A DNA stretch of 24,163 bases from MGBC120314 sp051880495 (lineage in GTDB: Bacteria; Bacillota; Clostridia; Lachnospirales; Lachnospiraceae), in NCBI GenBank assembly GCA_051880495.1, contig JBJEOB010000002.1, positions 1 to 24,163 of the forward strand, written 5' to 3'. Under the pieces are notes generated by a model. It was not told the origin of the DNA. It did no database searches and saw nothing but the letters and a program-made list of their open reading frames with translations. Shown here in pieces: positions 6,818 through 14,981 of this stretch; positions within the stretch are counted from its first letter, which is position 1, and the number at the start of each line of letters is the position of its first letter. A program made the translations under genes and the position numbers.

Positions 6818-7792
6818 TTATACTAATTTGGTACCGCACTCCGGACAGAATTTTGCTCCGCCTGTAGGTGTACCACATTCAGGACAGAACTTAGGTGCAG
6901 TGCCGTTACCTGCAACAGGTGCTGAAGGTGTGGCATTTGCCATGTTATTTGTCATGCCCATGTTGTTCATCATCTGCTGTCCCATAGCCATGCCCATCTG
7001 CATCTGAACCATATCCGAAGCAACACCGCCGCCTGTGCTTCCCTTGCCCATTCCGTCAGCCATTGCAACCTGTGTATATTTATTGATATCACCTATCATG
7101 CTCTGTGATGCAGCCTTCTCCTGCATTTTCTGAACCTCTTCAGGATATGAGAAGCTTGAAACTGCAAAGCTTGTTACTGTCATACCAATCTTGCTGAGTT
7201 CCATATCAAGATCCCCGCGTATTCCGAGCGAGATATCGTATGCATTAGCCTGAAGATTAAACATATCCTTGCCTTCCTTGGCAATCCACTTCATAAGGAG
7301 CTGGTCAAGAACACCGAGCACACGCTCACGAACTTCATCAATGCTGTACTGCTTCTTAACACCGGCTACTTTCTCGATAAGGTCCATATAGTCTGATACT
7401 TTACAGCTGAATGTACCGAAAGCACGGATTGGCATACCGCCCGGAAGTCCCGGTGCCGGAATCGAAATTGCATTCTTTGTTCCCCACTTTAATGTAAATT
7501 CCTTTGTATTAATAAATAATACTTCTGCACGGATACCGCTGTTGAAGCCAAACTTAAATCCGGCAAGTGTTGATAAGAAAGGAATTATCTGTGATTCAAT
7601 ATCATAGCTTCCTTCATCCTTAAAAATACCTTCAACCTTACCATTATACATAAAAATGGCATCCTGGCCCTGTCTGATTATCAGACGGCTGCCCTTTTTA
7701 ATTTCCTTGTTGGACCATTTCCAGAAAACAATGTCATCGCGATATTCTTCCCATTCAACAACATTTGCCAACTGTCCGCTAAAAATTCCCAT
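6818..7792 (-). CDS. ydjI: SPFH-domain protein with C-terminal zinc ribbon (YdjI-like)
   Basis: A 324-aa protein resembling Bacillus subtilis YdjI. Residues 1-230 form an SPFH (stomatin/flotillin-like) core: VVEWEEYRDDIVFWKW at the start, LSTLAGFKFG, IRAFGTFSCKV in the middle, and MTVTSFAVSSFSYPEE. Next come a short coiled stretch, a Met/Gly/Gln-rich linker (about 240-290), and two CPECG knuckles (C303, C306, C316, C319) that likely bind one zinc. There is no signal peptide. In B. subtilis, YdjG and YdjH recruit the PspA homologue YdjF together with YdjI at the membrane under envelope stress; the same set is present here. GGAGG lies inside the end of the upstream gene, only 3 bases away, so the two are translationally coupled. 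Confidence 0.88.
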   Translation of the reverse strand: MGIFSGQLANVVEWEEYRDDIVFWKWSNKEIKKGSRLIIRQGQDAIFMYNGKVEGIFKDEGSYDIESQIIPFLSTLAGFKFGFNSGIRAEVLFINTKEFTLKWGTKNAISIPAPGLPGGMPIRAFGTFSCKVSDYMDLIEKVAGVKKQYSIDEVRERVLGVLDQLLMKWIAKEGKDMFNLQANAYDISLGIRGDLDMELSKIGMTVTSFAVSSFSYPEEVQKMQEKAASQSMIGDINKYTQVAMADGMGKGSTGGGVASDMVQMQMGMAMGQQMMNNMGMTNNMANATPSAPVAGNGTAPKFCPECGTPTGGAKFCPECGTKLV

Positions 7793-7795
7793 ATC

Positions 7796-8974
7796 TTATA
7801 CCTCCATAAAATCTGCCGAAACATCCTCCGGCATTTCATATTCATATACTATTTCATCACATTCCTCACACAGCAATGTTGATGAGTTATAATCATTCTT
7901 CTCATAGTAATCTGAATCACGTCCCAGTAATGAGAATATCAGAATCAGTGCTGCCGCTGCCGCAACAATAATTGCAACTATCTTGGCAACGCTCTTCGGG
8001 TATTCACCCTTAATTGCTCCGTTTTCCCCATTGATGAGAACTGTATAATTCTTACCCTTAAAAGAATAATTTGTTGAATAAACCGGCACCAGTACATGCT
8101 TATATGTCTCATTGTTAAAATGCGCATCAATTCGCACATCCTTGACCGCATCATATCTTTTTAGCACATCGTCTGCTGCCATGGACCGAAGCGTTTCTGA
8201 CATCCTTCTTATTGCTTTGTCATGTCCGGTCTTTAAATCAACTGAATATACCTCTGAACCATATCCTGACAGATAATCAGGAGAATATGACGGCATATTC
8301 TTCGTATCATAATTATCTATACCATTTAACAAAATCTTATCATTACGTTCTGACGCACAAACAAGTACATCATCAAAAAATCTTCTGACATTACCTGTTG
8401 TTGCATACCAGTCCGTAACAGTTCTGGTATGTGTATTACCATTACTGTCCTTATATGTCTCCGTACGGTTTCGTCCGCCCATTGCGCGATAATATGCATG
8501 CGCGTCTGCATCAAATGTCCAGTACGGTATGTACATTCCCTGAAACTTTCCATGCTGATACAGGTTCTTTAATGCATTTGGCGCAAGATAACGTTTCTTA
8601 ATCCAGTTTCTGAAAATATCCTTGGCATCGGCAACAGTTATCTTAAATGTTACCACTCCGTCAGGAACAATAGTTTCAGCCTGCTTATCGGCAATAACAT
8701 AGCTTGAGCCGCAATACGGACACGACAGTGCCGTGCTGTTACTTTCAACCTCAATGGGTGCCCCGCATCCGGAACAAACCATGGTCACGGTTGTCTTTTC
8801 TTCAACACGTATCTTATTGATGGCATTCATGTCAAGGGTATGTTCCACTATATCCTCACTGTTATTTGCAATCTGAACTACAGTGTCACAGTTCGGACAT
8901 TTAAGAGCCTGTGTCTTTACGTCAAATTCCATTATGCCGCCACAGGCTTCACAATAGTAGATTTCATCAGCCAT
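7796..8974 (-). CDS. Zinc-ribbon membrane protein of the PspA system (YdjG/YdjH-like)
   Basis: A 392-aa protein with two N-terminal zinc ribbons: C8, C11, C26, C29 (YYCEACG, LKCPNCD) and C67, C70, C85, C88 (MVCSGCG, LSCPYCG). A long soluble region follows, with YIPYWTFDADAHAYYRA and DVLVCASERND, then one membrane span at about 331-350 (IVAIIVAAAAALILIFSLL) and a short tail holding CEEC (369-372). It resembles B. subtilis YdjG/YdjH, which anchor the PspA-SPFH complex; here the two roles may be in one protein, which is inference. ATG at 8974 follows GGGAGG. It lies downstream of pspA after a terminator-like hairpin and directly upstream of ydjI. Confidence 0.82.
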   Translation of the reverse strand: MADEIYYCEACGGIMEFDVKTQALKCPNCDTVVQIANNSEDIVEHTLDMNAINKIRVEEKTTVTMVCSGCGAPIEVESNSTALSCPYCGSSYVIADKQAETIVPDGVVTFKITVADAKDIFRNWIKKRYLAPNALKNLYQHGKFQGMYIPYWTFDADAHAYYRAMGGRNRTETYKDSNGNTHTRTVTDWYATTGNVRRFFDDVLVCASERNDKILLNGIDNYDTKNMPSYSPDYLSGYGSEVYSVDLKTGHDKAIRRMSETLRSMAADDVLKRYDAVKDVRIDAHFNNETYKHVLVPVYSTNYSFKGKNYTVLINGENGAIKGEYPKSVAKIVAIIVAAAAALILIFSLLGRDSDYYEKNDYNSSTLLCEECDEIVYEYEMPEDVSADFMEV

Positions 8975-9016
8975 AAATTTACCTCCCGGTTACAGGATAA
9001 AGAAATTACAGTGCAA

Positions 9017-9037
9017 TTTCCTGTCATATAAATAAAG
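9017..9037. repeat. Degenerate copy of the terminator-trailing motif
   Basis: TTTCCTGTCATATAAATAAAG resembles the arm found at 4138-4156 and 15014-15032, with three substitutions, one insertion and one further mismatch. Like those copies, it sits just past a minus-strand terminator T run. The match is loose and could be chance in AT-rich DNA. Confidence 0.25.
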
Positions 9038-9078
9038 CCCCAGTCAAAAACCAGAATATGTGGTCTTGGGCCAGGGCT
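9036..9078 (-). terminator. Terminator or attenuator between pspA and the ydj genes
   Basis: On the minus strand AGCCC pairs with GGGCT and an inner CAAGACC pairs with GGTTTTTG through one G-U, followed by a T-rich run. It starts 13 bases past the pspA stop. No strong promoter was seen between it and the next gene, so partial readthrough would set a high pspA to low ydj ratio. Confidence 0.55.
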
Positions 9079-9090
9079 GTGGCTTAATAA

Positions 9091-9780
9091 TTACTGCTGT
9101 GAAACACCCATTTGAGCCTTGAGCGCTGCAAGTTCATCATCAACTGCTGCTGATGATGCTGACGCATACTTAGCTTCCATATCTTTCATTGAAACTCCAG
9201 GTGCACTGGCATTAAGCTCTGTCATGGCATTAGCCTTGTCAAGCATACGGTTAGCTTTAGCTTCCATACGGTCAAATGCTGCAAGAGAAGCTTCTGAGCT
9301 TGCTGTGTTTGAAGTCATCTTGTTAATCTTTTCGGTTGTCTTGGCAACCTTAACCTTTGCCTTAATCGCATCCCTTCTGGCGTTAAGGTCATTGATATCT
9401 GCAACAAGCTTATCATGCATCTGTCTCATCTTAGCTGCATTTTCAGCCGCTGCCGTATATGCTGTTTCGAGAGCACCCTGTTTAGTAACAAGCTGCTGCT
9501 TCTTTTCAAGAAATGCCTTAGCATCTGCATCATTACCGGCAAGTACTGCCTTCTGTGCATAATCCTGCATCTTCTCTACTTCTTTAACACATTCATCCAA
9601 ATCTCTCTTGGCTCTTGTCTCCTCAGCCATGATTGCTGCTGTTTCAGCCTTAACCTTGCCAAGATCGCTTTCAAGGTTTCTTAAGTACTGGTCGATCATC
9701 TTCTCCGGATCTTCCATCTTATCCATCAAAGCATTGATATTGGATGCCATAATGTCCTTAAATCTTGATAAAATTCCCAT
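9091..9780 (-). CDS. pspA: PspA/IM30 family membrane-stress coiled-coil protein
   Basis: A 229-aa PspA/Vipp1-type protein that binds and protects the cytoplasmic membrane, forming large ESCRT-III-like assemblies. The opening MGILSRFKDIMASNINALMD is the amphipathic membrane-binding helix and hairpin start; EDPEKMIDQYLRNLESDL is highly characteristic. The rest, to about residue 190, is alpha-helical coiled coil (KRDLDECVKEVEKMQDYAQK, LNARRDAIKAKVKVAK), with an Ala/Ser-rich end and a final helix VDDELAALKAQMG. It corresponds to YdjF or LiaH in Bacillus. GGAGGG precedes ATG 9780. It has a strong promoter with direct repeats and is followed by the YdjG/H- and YdjI-like partners. Confidence 0.93.
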   Translation of the reverse strand: MGILSRFKDIMASNINALMDKMEDPEKMIDQYLRNLESDLGKVKAETAAIMAEETRAKRDLDECVKEVEKMQDYAQKAVLAGNDADAKAFLEKKQQLVTKQGALETAYTAAAENAAKMRQMHDKLVADINDLNARRDAIKAKVKVAKTTEKINKMTSNTASSEASLAAFDRMEAKANRMLDKANAMTELNASAPGVSMKDMEAKYASASSAAVDDELAALKAQMGVSQQ

Positions 9781-9831
9781 GTTACCCTCCTACATCACCG
9801 CAGATAACTGCTTTATTAAAAGTACAATCTG

Positions 9832-9860
9832 ATTATATTACATTTTTTCCTCGTTGTCAC
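9832..9860 (-). promoter_or_regulatory. Strong sigma-A promoter of pspA
   Basis: On the minus strand the -35 is GTGACA (9855-9860) and the -10 is a perfect TATAAT (9832-9837), with a 17-base spacer. The leader is about 45 bases and ends with GGAGGG. Confidence 0.75.
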
Positions 9861-9885
9861 TAAATTTTATATACTAAATTTTATA
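9859..9885. promoter_or_regulatory. Two 13-bp direct repeats at the pspA promoter
   Basis: ACTAAATTTTATA occurs at 9859-9871 and 9873-9885, a 14-base period. The block starts inside the pspA -35 and extends upstream to about -60, the position of an activator site or AT-rich UP element. It also lies about 23 bases upstream of the divergent DUF1836 promoter -35, so one factor could govern both genes. Confidence 0.55.
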
Positions 9886-9907
9886 GAATTTTTATATGAC
9901 AAACTTG

Positions 9908-9936
9908 TTTACTAAATACGTCAAATGGTTTATAAT
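9908..9936 (+). promoter_or_regulatory. Promoter of the DUF1836 gene
   Basis: The -10 is a perfect TATAAT (9931-9936); the -35 at 17 bases is TTTACT (9908-9913), a weak match. GAGGT at 9961-9965 then precedes the ATG at 9971. Confidence 0.55.
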
Positions 9937-9970
9937 TATATGATAATAATACGCAAAAAAGAGGTACGAT

Positions 9971-10618
9971 ATGTCTAACGATACTAAGGATTTCGTCAAT
10001 TCAGTAGTCAAAAGGCTTGCTCAAATGACATACATCCGTCCGGATGAAATACCTGATATCAACTTATATATGGACCAGGTCACAACTTTCATGGAAGATC
10101 ATCTCAATGACGCCAAGCGTTATTCAGATGACAAGATTCTGACAAAGACAATGATTAACAACTATGCCAAGAATGATTTGCTGCCTCCTCCGGTCAAGAA
10201 AAAATATTCCAAGGATCACATGATAATGCTGATCTTTATATATTATTTCAAAAACATTTTATCAATCAGTGATATCCAGTCATTACTGACTCCTCTTTCA
10301 AATGGATTTTTTGACGGACAGGGCAGTGTGTCGCTTGAGAAGATATACAAGGAAATATACAATTACGAGCGAAGCCAGATGGTTGAAATAGCCAAGTTAA
10401 TCAGCAGAACACAGAGAGATTCACAGGAACTTTTTTCTGATGTCTCCGATGAGGATGAACGCAGGTATCTCCAGCTTTTCTCTCTCGTTTGTATGTTAAG
10501 CTTTGATGTTTTTGCCAAGAAACATGTAATTGAAAGTGTGATAGACCAGCTCAACGAATTTGAGGAAGCGAAGAATCCTAAAAATTCCAAGGATAAAAAA
10601 GAAAAAAACAAGAACTAA
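9971..10618 (+). CDS. DUF1836 domain-containing protein
   Basis: A 215-aa soluble protein of the DUF1836 family, of unknown molecular function and common in Firmicutes. The family region covers about residues 15-185: PDEIPDINLYMDQVTTFMED, then LTKTMINNYAKNDLLPPPVKK, HMIMLIFIYYFKNILSISDI and LPL-like SLLTPLSNG. The TKTMINNYAK...PPPVKKKYS part looks like a MerR/winged helix-type DNA-contacting segment followed by a helical bundle, so a regulatory role is plausible but unproven. The C-terminus is a lysine- and asparagine-rich tail (KNSKDKKEKNKN). It is divergent from pspA with 190 bases between the starts, shares the repeat-bearing region with it, and ends in its own strong terminator. Confidence 0.85.
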   Translation: MSNDTKDFVNSVVKRLAQMTYIRPDEIPDINLYMDQVTTFMEDHLNDAKRYSDDKILTKTMINNYAKNDLLPPPVKKKYSKDHMIMLIFIYYFKNILSISDIQSLLTPLSNGFFDGQGSVSLEKIYKEIYNYERSQMVEIAKLISRTQRDSQELFSDVSDEDERRYLQLFSLVCMLSFDVFAKKHVIESVIDQLNEFEEAKNPKNSKDKKEKNKN

Positions 10619-10621
10619 TTA

Positions 10622-10649
10622 AAGGGTGCTTATACGGCACCCTTATTTT
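10622..10649 (+). terminator. Intrinsic terminator of the DUF1836 gene, overlapping the araC-like 3' end
   Basis: AAGGGTGC (10622-10629) pairs perfectly with GCACCCTT (10637-10644) around a 7-base loop and is followed by ATTTTT. The stop codon of the convergent AraC-type gene lies inside the loop, so its last codons encode one stem arm. Confidence 0.85.
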
Positions 10650-11439
10650 TACGGTATTTATTGGGCGAAACACCTTTTATTCTTCTAAATGCATCCCCAA
10701 AATAATTACTGTCATTAAAACCACATCTTATCGCTATTTCCGTAATAGAAAGCTTTGTCATAATCAGAAGATCCGACGCTTTTTTTATCCTGACACTTAT
10801 AAGATATTCCTTAAAGCCAAAACCTGTAACTGATTTAAATTTTTTTGAAAAATAAGAGCTGCTCATGCCAAACCTGTCAGCTACATCATTAAGTCCTATA
10901 TTTTTGTCACTGTTTTCATAAATGTATTTTGCCGCATTCTGAATAAGCTCATTGGCGGCATCAATTTCCTCCACATTGGAACCGTTCTTATAACATCTTA
11001 TGATAAACAGCACCAGTTCATGAAAATATGTAATCTTGAGCATTTCCGACAGTTCATCAATTGTCTCCTCCTCATACAGCATACGGTTCATAAGGTCCTC
11101 GACATACTGTCTTCTTCCGTCCGGAATATGCATATACATATTTTTCATAACATCCATAATATAATCCCTGCCAAATTTCTGATAAAGGTCAGAAATAACA
11201 TCATCATCAAATATAATTGCAATTCGTTCATGGCTTCCGTCACCGTAACAGTTAGTCCTGTGAATCTCTCCTGCCGGAATTGTTATCAAGTCACCTTTGC
11301 TAATTTTAAATATATTATCATTAATCGTAAAGTTACGTTCACCTGAAACAAGATAATATATTTCATGCTGGTCATGCAGATGTGCCTGCTTCATATTATG
11401 ATACGGACCGCGTTTTGCCCTTGTTATTCTAAAGTACAT
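10630..11439 (-). CDS. AraC family transcriptional regulator with cupin sensor
   Basis: A 269-aa regulator. Residues 1-110 form an AraC-type cupin ligand-binding domain (QAHLHDQHEIYYLVSGE, GDLITIPAGEIHRT). The last 100 residues carry two helix-turn-helix motifs: IGLNDVADRFGMSSSYFSKK, with FKSVTGFGFKEYL, and ITEIAIRCGFNDSNYFGDA, with FRRIKGVSPNKYRK. The open frame extends to 11736, but the true start is ATG 11439: it has AAGGAGGA at 11446-11453 and the cupin begins there, while the upstream extension is hydrophobic nonsense that would overlap the divergent efflux gene. Divergence from the MATE pump, with 121 bases between starts, suggests it controls that pump, perhaps in response to the exported compound. 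Confidence 0.9.
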   Translation of the reverse strand: MYFRITRAKRGPYHNMKQAHLHDQHEIYYLVSGERNFTINDNIFKISKGDLITIPAGEIHRTNCYGDGSHERIAIIFDDDVISDLYQKFGRDYIMDVMKNMYMHIPDGRRQYVEDLMNRMLYEEETIDELSEMLKITYFHELVLFIIRCYKNGSNVEEIDAANELIQNAAKYIYENSDKNIGLNDVADRFGMSSSYFSKKFKSVTGFGFKEYLISVRIKKASDLLIMTKLSITEIAIRCGFNDSNYFGDAFRRIKGVSPNKYRKNKGAV

Positions 11440-11488
11440 AGCAGTTCCTCCTTGGCAAATAATCTGTAGTAATTCATTCATTAAATAT

Positions 11489-11517
11489 AATATAAGTGGA
11501 AAATACTGTTTTTTCAA
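11489..11517 (-). promoter_or_regulatory. Promoter of the AraC-type regulator
   Basis: On the minus strand the -35 is TTGAAA (11512-11517), the spacer 17 bases and the -10 TATATT (11489-11494). A weak plus-strand -10, TAAAAT near 11537, may serve the MATE gene, so both promoters lie in the same 121-base gap. Confidence 0.6.
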
Positions 11518-11560
11518 GATAAAATATAAATAGTTTAAAATATCTTTAAGGAAGAATAAT

Positions 11561-12928
11561 ATGCAGAAAACAGAGAAAAGGGATCTTATTTTAAATGGCA
11601 ACCTTATAACTGTCATAATGACGCTGGCAATTCCCATTGTTATAAACAGCTTTATCCAGACAATGTATAACCTAACGGATACATACTGGATGGGACAGCT
11701 TGGTACAAATGAAATGGCATCAATTACCACTGTCACGCCGATTCAGAACATAATAATCAATTTCGGACTTGGAATCACAACAGCCGGTTCAATTCTGATT
11801 TCGCAGTATCTTGGCGCAAGAGAAGACAAGCAGGCCAACATTATGGCCAGACATATTTACTTGTGCTCAATGGTATTTGCATTTGCGTGTGCCGGACTTT
11901 GTTTTGCATTTGCTCCATCCCTCATAAAATGGCTTGGTGCAGAAGGTGATGTATTTACATTTGCATGCACATACCTTCGCATTGTTATTCTGGATATCCC
12001 GTTTCTGTTTACGATAAACATGTATACCGCCGTCTACCAGTCGCAGGGCGATACGGTAAAACCAATGCTGCTAAACCTTTTCGGTGTTGTAATCAATATG
12101 ATACTTGACCCGCTGTTAATGATTACATTCGGTCTGGGCGTTGCAGGTGCAGCCATCGCTACATTTGCTTCCAAGATTCCATGCGCAGTCATCGCATTAC
12201 TTGCACTTACCGGAAGGGATAGGCTCATTACCATCAGCTACAGGGATTTTCATTTCGAAAAAGACAAATTCAAATCAATTCTGCACGTCGGTCTGCCTAC
12301 TGCTATTGGCGGAAGTACAATGCAGTTTGGATTTCTTCTCATGGGCAGAAATGTTCTTAAATATGGTGCGATTGCGAGTGCAGCATACGGCATCGGCAAT
12401 AAGATTAACGGTCTTATTTCACTTCCGTCCAATGCAATGGGCTCAGCCACAGCCACAATTGTCGGTCAGAACATTGGTGCCAACCAGAAGGACCGTGCAG
12501 AACAGGGATATAAGCTTGCCATGCGTATTGCTGTCATTTTCCTGTTTGTAAGCGGACTTATCCTTTCGCGTAAATTTATCGCCAGACCTATTGTATCAAT
12601 TTTTTCATCAGACCCTGAGGTTATATATAATGCAACCAATTTCCTGTCACTGATGGCTTTGTGCTGCTGGACCAACGGCATTTATAATGCCACAATGGGA
12701 CTGTTCCAGGGCTCGGGCCACACAGTGGTTACAATGATTATTGATGCATCAAGAATCTGGGTTTTCAGATTCCTGACATTATATATCTGCGAATCTGTGC
12801 TTAAGATGGGACTTGAGAGTATATGGTACTCCGTTGTAATAAGCAATGCCTCATCTGCACTTATTATGTATATTCTTTACCGCATGAATATCTGGAAAAA
12901 AGATGTCGTAAAGATTCAAAAGCAATAA
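11561..12928 (+). CDS. MATE family multidrug/toxin efflux transporter
   Basis: A 455-aa inner-membrane protein with about 12 predicted spans, of the usual length for MATE pumps, which exchange Na+ or H+ for cationic drugs or metabolites. Characteristic parts are LAIPIVINSFIQTMYNLTDT, YWMGQLGTNEMASIT and IIINFGLGITTAGSILISQY in the first bundle, QSQGDTVKPMLLNLFGVVIN between spans, and GLPTAIGGSTMQ opening the second half, which repeats the fold. AAGGAAG precedes ATG 11561. It is divergent from an AraC-type gene that probably regulates it. The substrate cannot be told from sequence. It ends just before a perfect bidirectional terminator. Confidence 0.93.
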   Translation: MQKTEKRDLILNGNLITVIMTLAIPIVINSFIQTMYNLTDTYWMGQLGTNEMASITTVTPIQNIIINFGLGITTAGSILISQYLGAREDKQANIMARHIYLCSMVFAFACAGLCFAFAPSLIKWLGAEGDVFTFACTYLRIVILDIPFLFTINMYTAVYQSQGDTVKPMLLNLFGVVINMILDPLLMITFGLGVAGAAIATFASKIPCAVIALLALTGRDRLITISYRDFHFEKDKFKSILHVGLPTAIGGSTMQFGFLLMGRNVLKYGAIASAAYGIGNKINGLISLPSNAMGSATATIVGQNIGANQKDRAEQGYKLAMRIAVIFLFVSGLILSRKFIARPIVSIFSSDPEVIYNATNFLSLMALCCWTNGIYNATMGLFQGSGHTVVTMIIDASRIWVFRFLTLYICESVLKMGLESIWYSVVISNASSALIMYILYRMNIWKKDVVKIQKQ

Positions 12929-12972
12929 AAAGGATTGCATGTCTTAAAACCCTCCTGACATGCAATCCTTTT
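12928..12972. terminator. Bidirectional terminator between the MATE gene and sipL
   Basis: AAAAGGATTGCATGTC (12928-12943) pairs perfectly with GACATGCAATCCTTTT (12957-12972), a 16-bp stem with a 13-base loop and T runs in both directions. It serves the convergent MATE and SipL-like genes, whose stops lie 47 bases apart. Confidence 0.9.
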
Positions 12973-12975
12973 CTC

Positions 12976-14520
12976 CTACCTTGTTATCAATAGTTTATCA
13001 CCACGTTTAACTATATCTGTATTCCATTTATTTACCTTTTTAATTTTGTCTGTAGTTGTCTTGTAACGTTTTGCAATATCCCAGAGCGTCTCCTCTCTTG
13101 TTGCGATATAACCTATTATTCCCGGAAATGATGACAGTTCCTTTCCGGTCATCGGTGTCATTGCCGCATCCGTAATAAATTCCTTTTCCACTATATTCAT
13201 AATAAGGATGTCAATTCCGACAAATACCCGTACTTCTATTTCATCTCCGCCGGTCATTGAAGCATTTATCTGATCAATGCAGGCATCAAGCATATATTCA
13301 ATCTGATTTGTATCTGTGTTTAATGAAACCGTCTGTGCAAACGGAACCTGGCATTTAAAGGACGACATAGGGCTTGCATCATCAACTGCTATGTAGATTA
13401 CGGTAATGTCGGCATATCCGTTTATCACCAGCTCATTTTCCTTAATCTCGGCATTTTCAATGTGTGCATTACCATACGAATAACATATCTGTAACGGTTT
13501 TTCCTGCACGCCGTTTATCTGGTATTTGTTGTAACCTCTGGCTTTGAGTGAATTTTTTAATACCATCTGCTGAAAGCCTCTGTTTTCACTTTCAATTGAT
13601 GTATGATTGCATGTGGAATACATATCCCATACCACATTTTCCTCCTCTTCGTTGTATATTTTCATGCTTACCTGAATTACGCCTTCAATTCCAAACACTC
13701 TCTCCTCGCCGTCATAATCCGGTTTTAATGTTACAGACGGCTCCATAAGCCTTATCATAATAAATGAGAACATATCCTCATTTACCCCGTTTATTTCTAC
13801 TTTGCCCTCAAACGGCAGAGCCGTCTCATACCATTCGTTCATCTGGTTTTCCTGGTCAGATTCATATATGACAAATACTCCGATGTCACCTTTTACATAA
13901 ACTCCGTCTTCAATCACTCTGCTTTCCCTTGACTTTATCCGCACATCACTGAAAATCATTCTCTGCACATTAGGCTTGTTTTTAGGCAGCTCCACATCCT
14001 CTTTTATTCTTATTACATCATCACAGCTTGCTTTTATCTGTGAAAAACACATATTTTCTTTTCTGGTGAGGACATTTTCTCCTTCCGTGTCGACCACAAT
14101 ATCATTCTCAACAATATCATCACCCGCACATACGATTTCAAGCAGTGCTTTTATATTTACTTTTCTGCTGTTAATAATCTTAACCGTAAAATCTTCCACA
14201 TCTACCGTTACTCTTACATTCGACAACGAAGCAGTGTTATCAGTTTCAAAATTTTCTTCAAAAAAGGACTTTCCGTTAAGATGCTCAAGTTTTCCGCTGT
14301 CCTGACACAAATAAAGTATGTCATATTCTATGTAACCTCTTACCGCTTCCTTTTCTTCTGTTGTTTTTACTCCCTCAATCATTATGTCATGCGTACTGCA
14401 GATAATTTTTGAAATATCACACTTAGTTTCCGAAAGATTAATATCCTCATCTACCGTTTTCATTTTTTTCATCTTTTTCTGAATACAGCTTAACCGAACA
14501 TTTTTCTTCAACAGCTCCAT
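12976..14520 (-). CDS. sipL: SipL-like spore coat morphogenetic protein (DUF3794 repeats + LysM)
   Basis: A 514-aa protein with the layout of clostridial SipL, which binds SpoIVA and is needed to assemble the spore coat round the forespore. Residues 40-460 or so hold repeated DUF3794 (SpoIVA-binding-type) units rich in beta strands, for example EAVRGYIEYDILYLCQDSG, DVRIKSRESRVIEDGVYVKG and ADITVIYIAVDD. The end is a LysM domain (about 470-514: GYIATREETLWDIAKRYKT, then KVNKWNTDIVKRGDKLLITR). It has no signal peptide, as expected for a mother-cell protein. AGGAGG at normal spacing precedes ATG 14520. It is the second gene of a two-gene operon, 11 bases after a lipoprotein gene that has a sigma-E-like promoter. 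Confidence 0.88.
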   Translation of the reverse strand: MELLKKNVRLSCIQKKMKKMKTVDEDINLSETKCDISKIICSTHDIMIEGVKTTEEKEAVRGYIEYDILYLCQDSGKLEHLNGKSFFEENFETDNTASLSNVRVTVDVEDFTVKIINSRKVNIKALLEIVCAGDDIVENDIVVDTEGENVLTRKENMCFSQIKASCDDVIRIKEDVELPKNKPNVQRMIFSDVRIKSRESRVIEDGVYVKGDIGVFVIYESDQENQMNEWYETALPFEGKVEINGVNEDMFSFIMIRLMEPSVTLKPDYDGEERVFGIEGVIQVSMKIYNEEEENVVWDMYSTCNHTSIESENRGFQQMVLKNSLKARGYNKYQINGVQEKPLQICYSYGNAHIENAEIKENELVINGYADITVIYIAVDDASPMSSFKCQVPFAQTVSLNTDTNQIEYMLDACIDQINASMTGGDEIEVRVFVGIDILIMNIVEKEFITDAAMTPMTGKELSSFPGIIGYIATREETLWDIAKRYKTTTDKIKKVNKWNTDIVKRGDKLLITR

Positions 14521-14531
14521 TTTCTTGCCTC

Positions 14532-14939
14532 CTAATCAAATACTACCGGATAATCCATATTTTCTATCATAATTACTATATACGGGTATGTAGGTTCTTC
14601 ATTGATTGTCTCACCTTTCTGCGGTCCTATAAGGTTAGTATCAATTCGTATGGCATTTTCAGTAAGGTACAAATCCTTTACTGCGATGCTATAACCACTT
14701 GTCTTGTGTTTTCCATATCCAATTGCAATGTACATATTTTCCTCTGCCGAAAAAACAACCCGAAATTCTTCCTCTTTTTTTTCGGCAATAACGTCCTTTA
14801 TCTTCTGCGGAAGATTGGCCTCATCTACGACCGTAAAGTCGATATCAGCCACCTTCTTTGTACTGCTGTCAGAAACGCTGCAGCCACAAAGCACAAAACT
14901 TAAAATCAGTAGCGGTATTACCGTTTTCAGTATCTTCAT
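14532..14939 (-). CDS. Lipoprotein with PrcB-like C-terminal domain
   Basis: A 135-aa secreted lipoprotein. Residues 1-20 form a lipoprotein signal (MKILKTVIPLLILSFVLCGC) with the lipidated cysteine at C20. The C-terminal part, YIAIGYGKHKTSGYSIAVKD, then GPQKGETINEEPTYPYIVI, resembles the PrcB_C domain of protease-complex accessory proteins; the name is a fold-level guess. GAGG precedes the ATG at short spacing. It is upstream of sipL in the same operon, so it may act at the mother-cell or outer forespore membrane during sporulation. This is inference from context; no protease gene is nearby. Confidence 0.75.
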   Translation of the reverse strand: MKILKTVIPLLILSFVLCGCSVSDSSTKKVADIDFTVVDEANLPQKIKDVIAEKKEEEFRVVFSAEENMYIAIGYGKHKTSGYSIAVKDLYLTENAIRIDTNLIGPQKGETINEEPTYPYIVIMIENMDYPVVFD

Positions 14940-14981
14940 CTAACCTCAATCCTTTCCCGAAAGCTTATTATTTGGTGTTTA

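Noticed and set aside
9119..9562. A 147-codon plus-strand open frame inside pspA.
   Set aside because: It is the antisense of an alanine-rich coiled-coil gene; the composition (Ala, Ser, Leu) is what that predicts.
11440..11736. N-terminal extension of the AraC-type gene to an upstream ATG.
   Set aside because: It overlaps the divergent MATE gene and covers both promoters, and a strong ribosome binding site marks the start at 11439.
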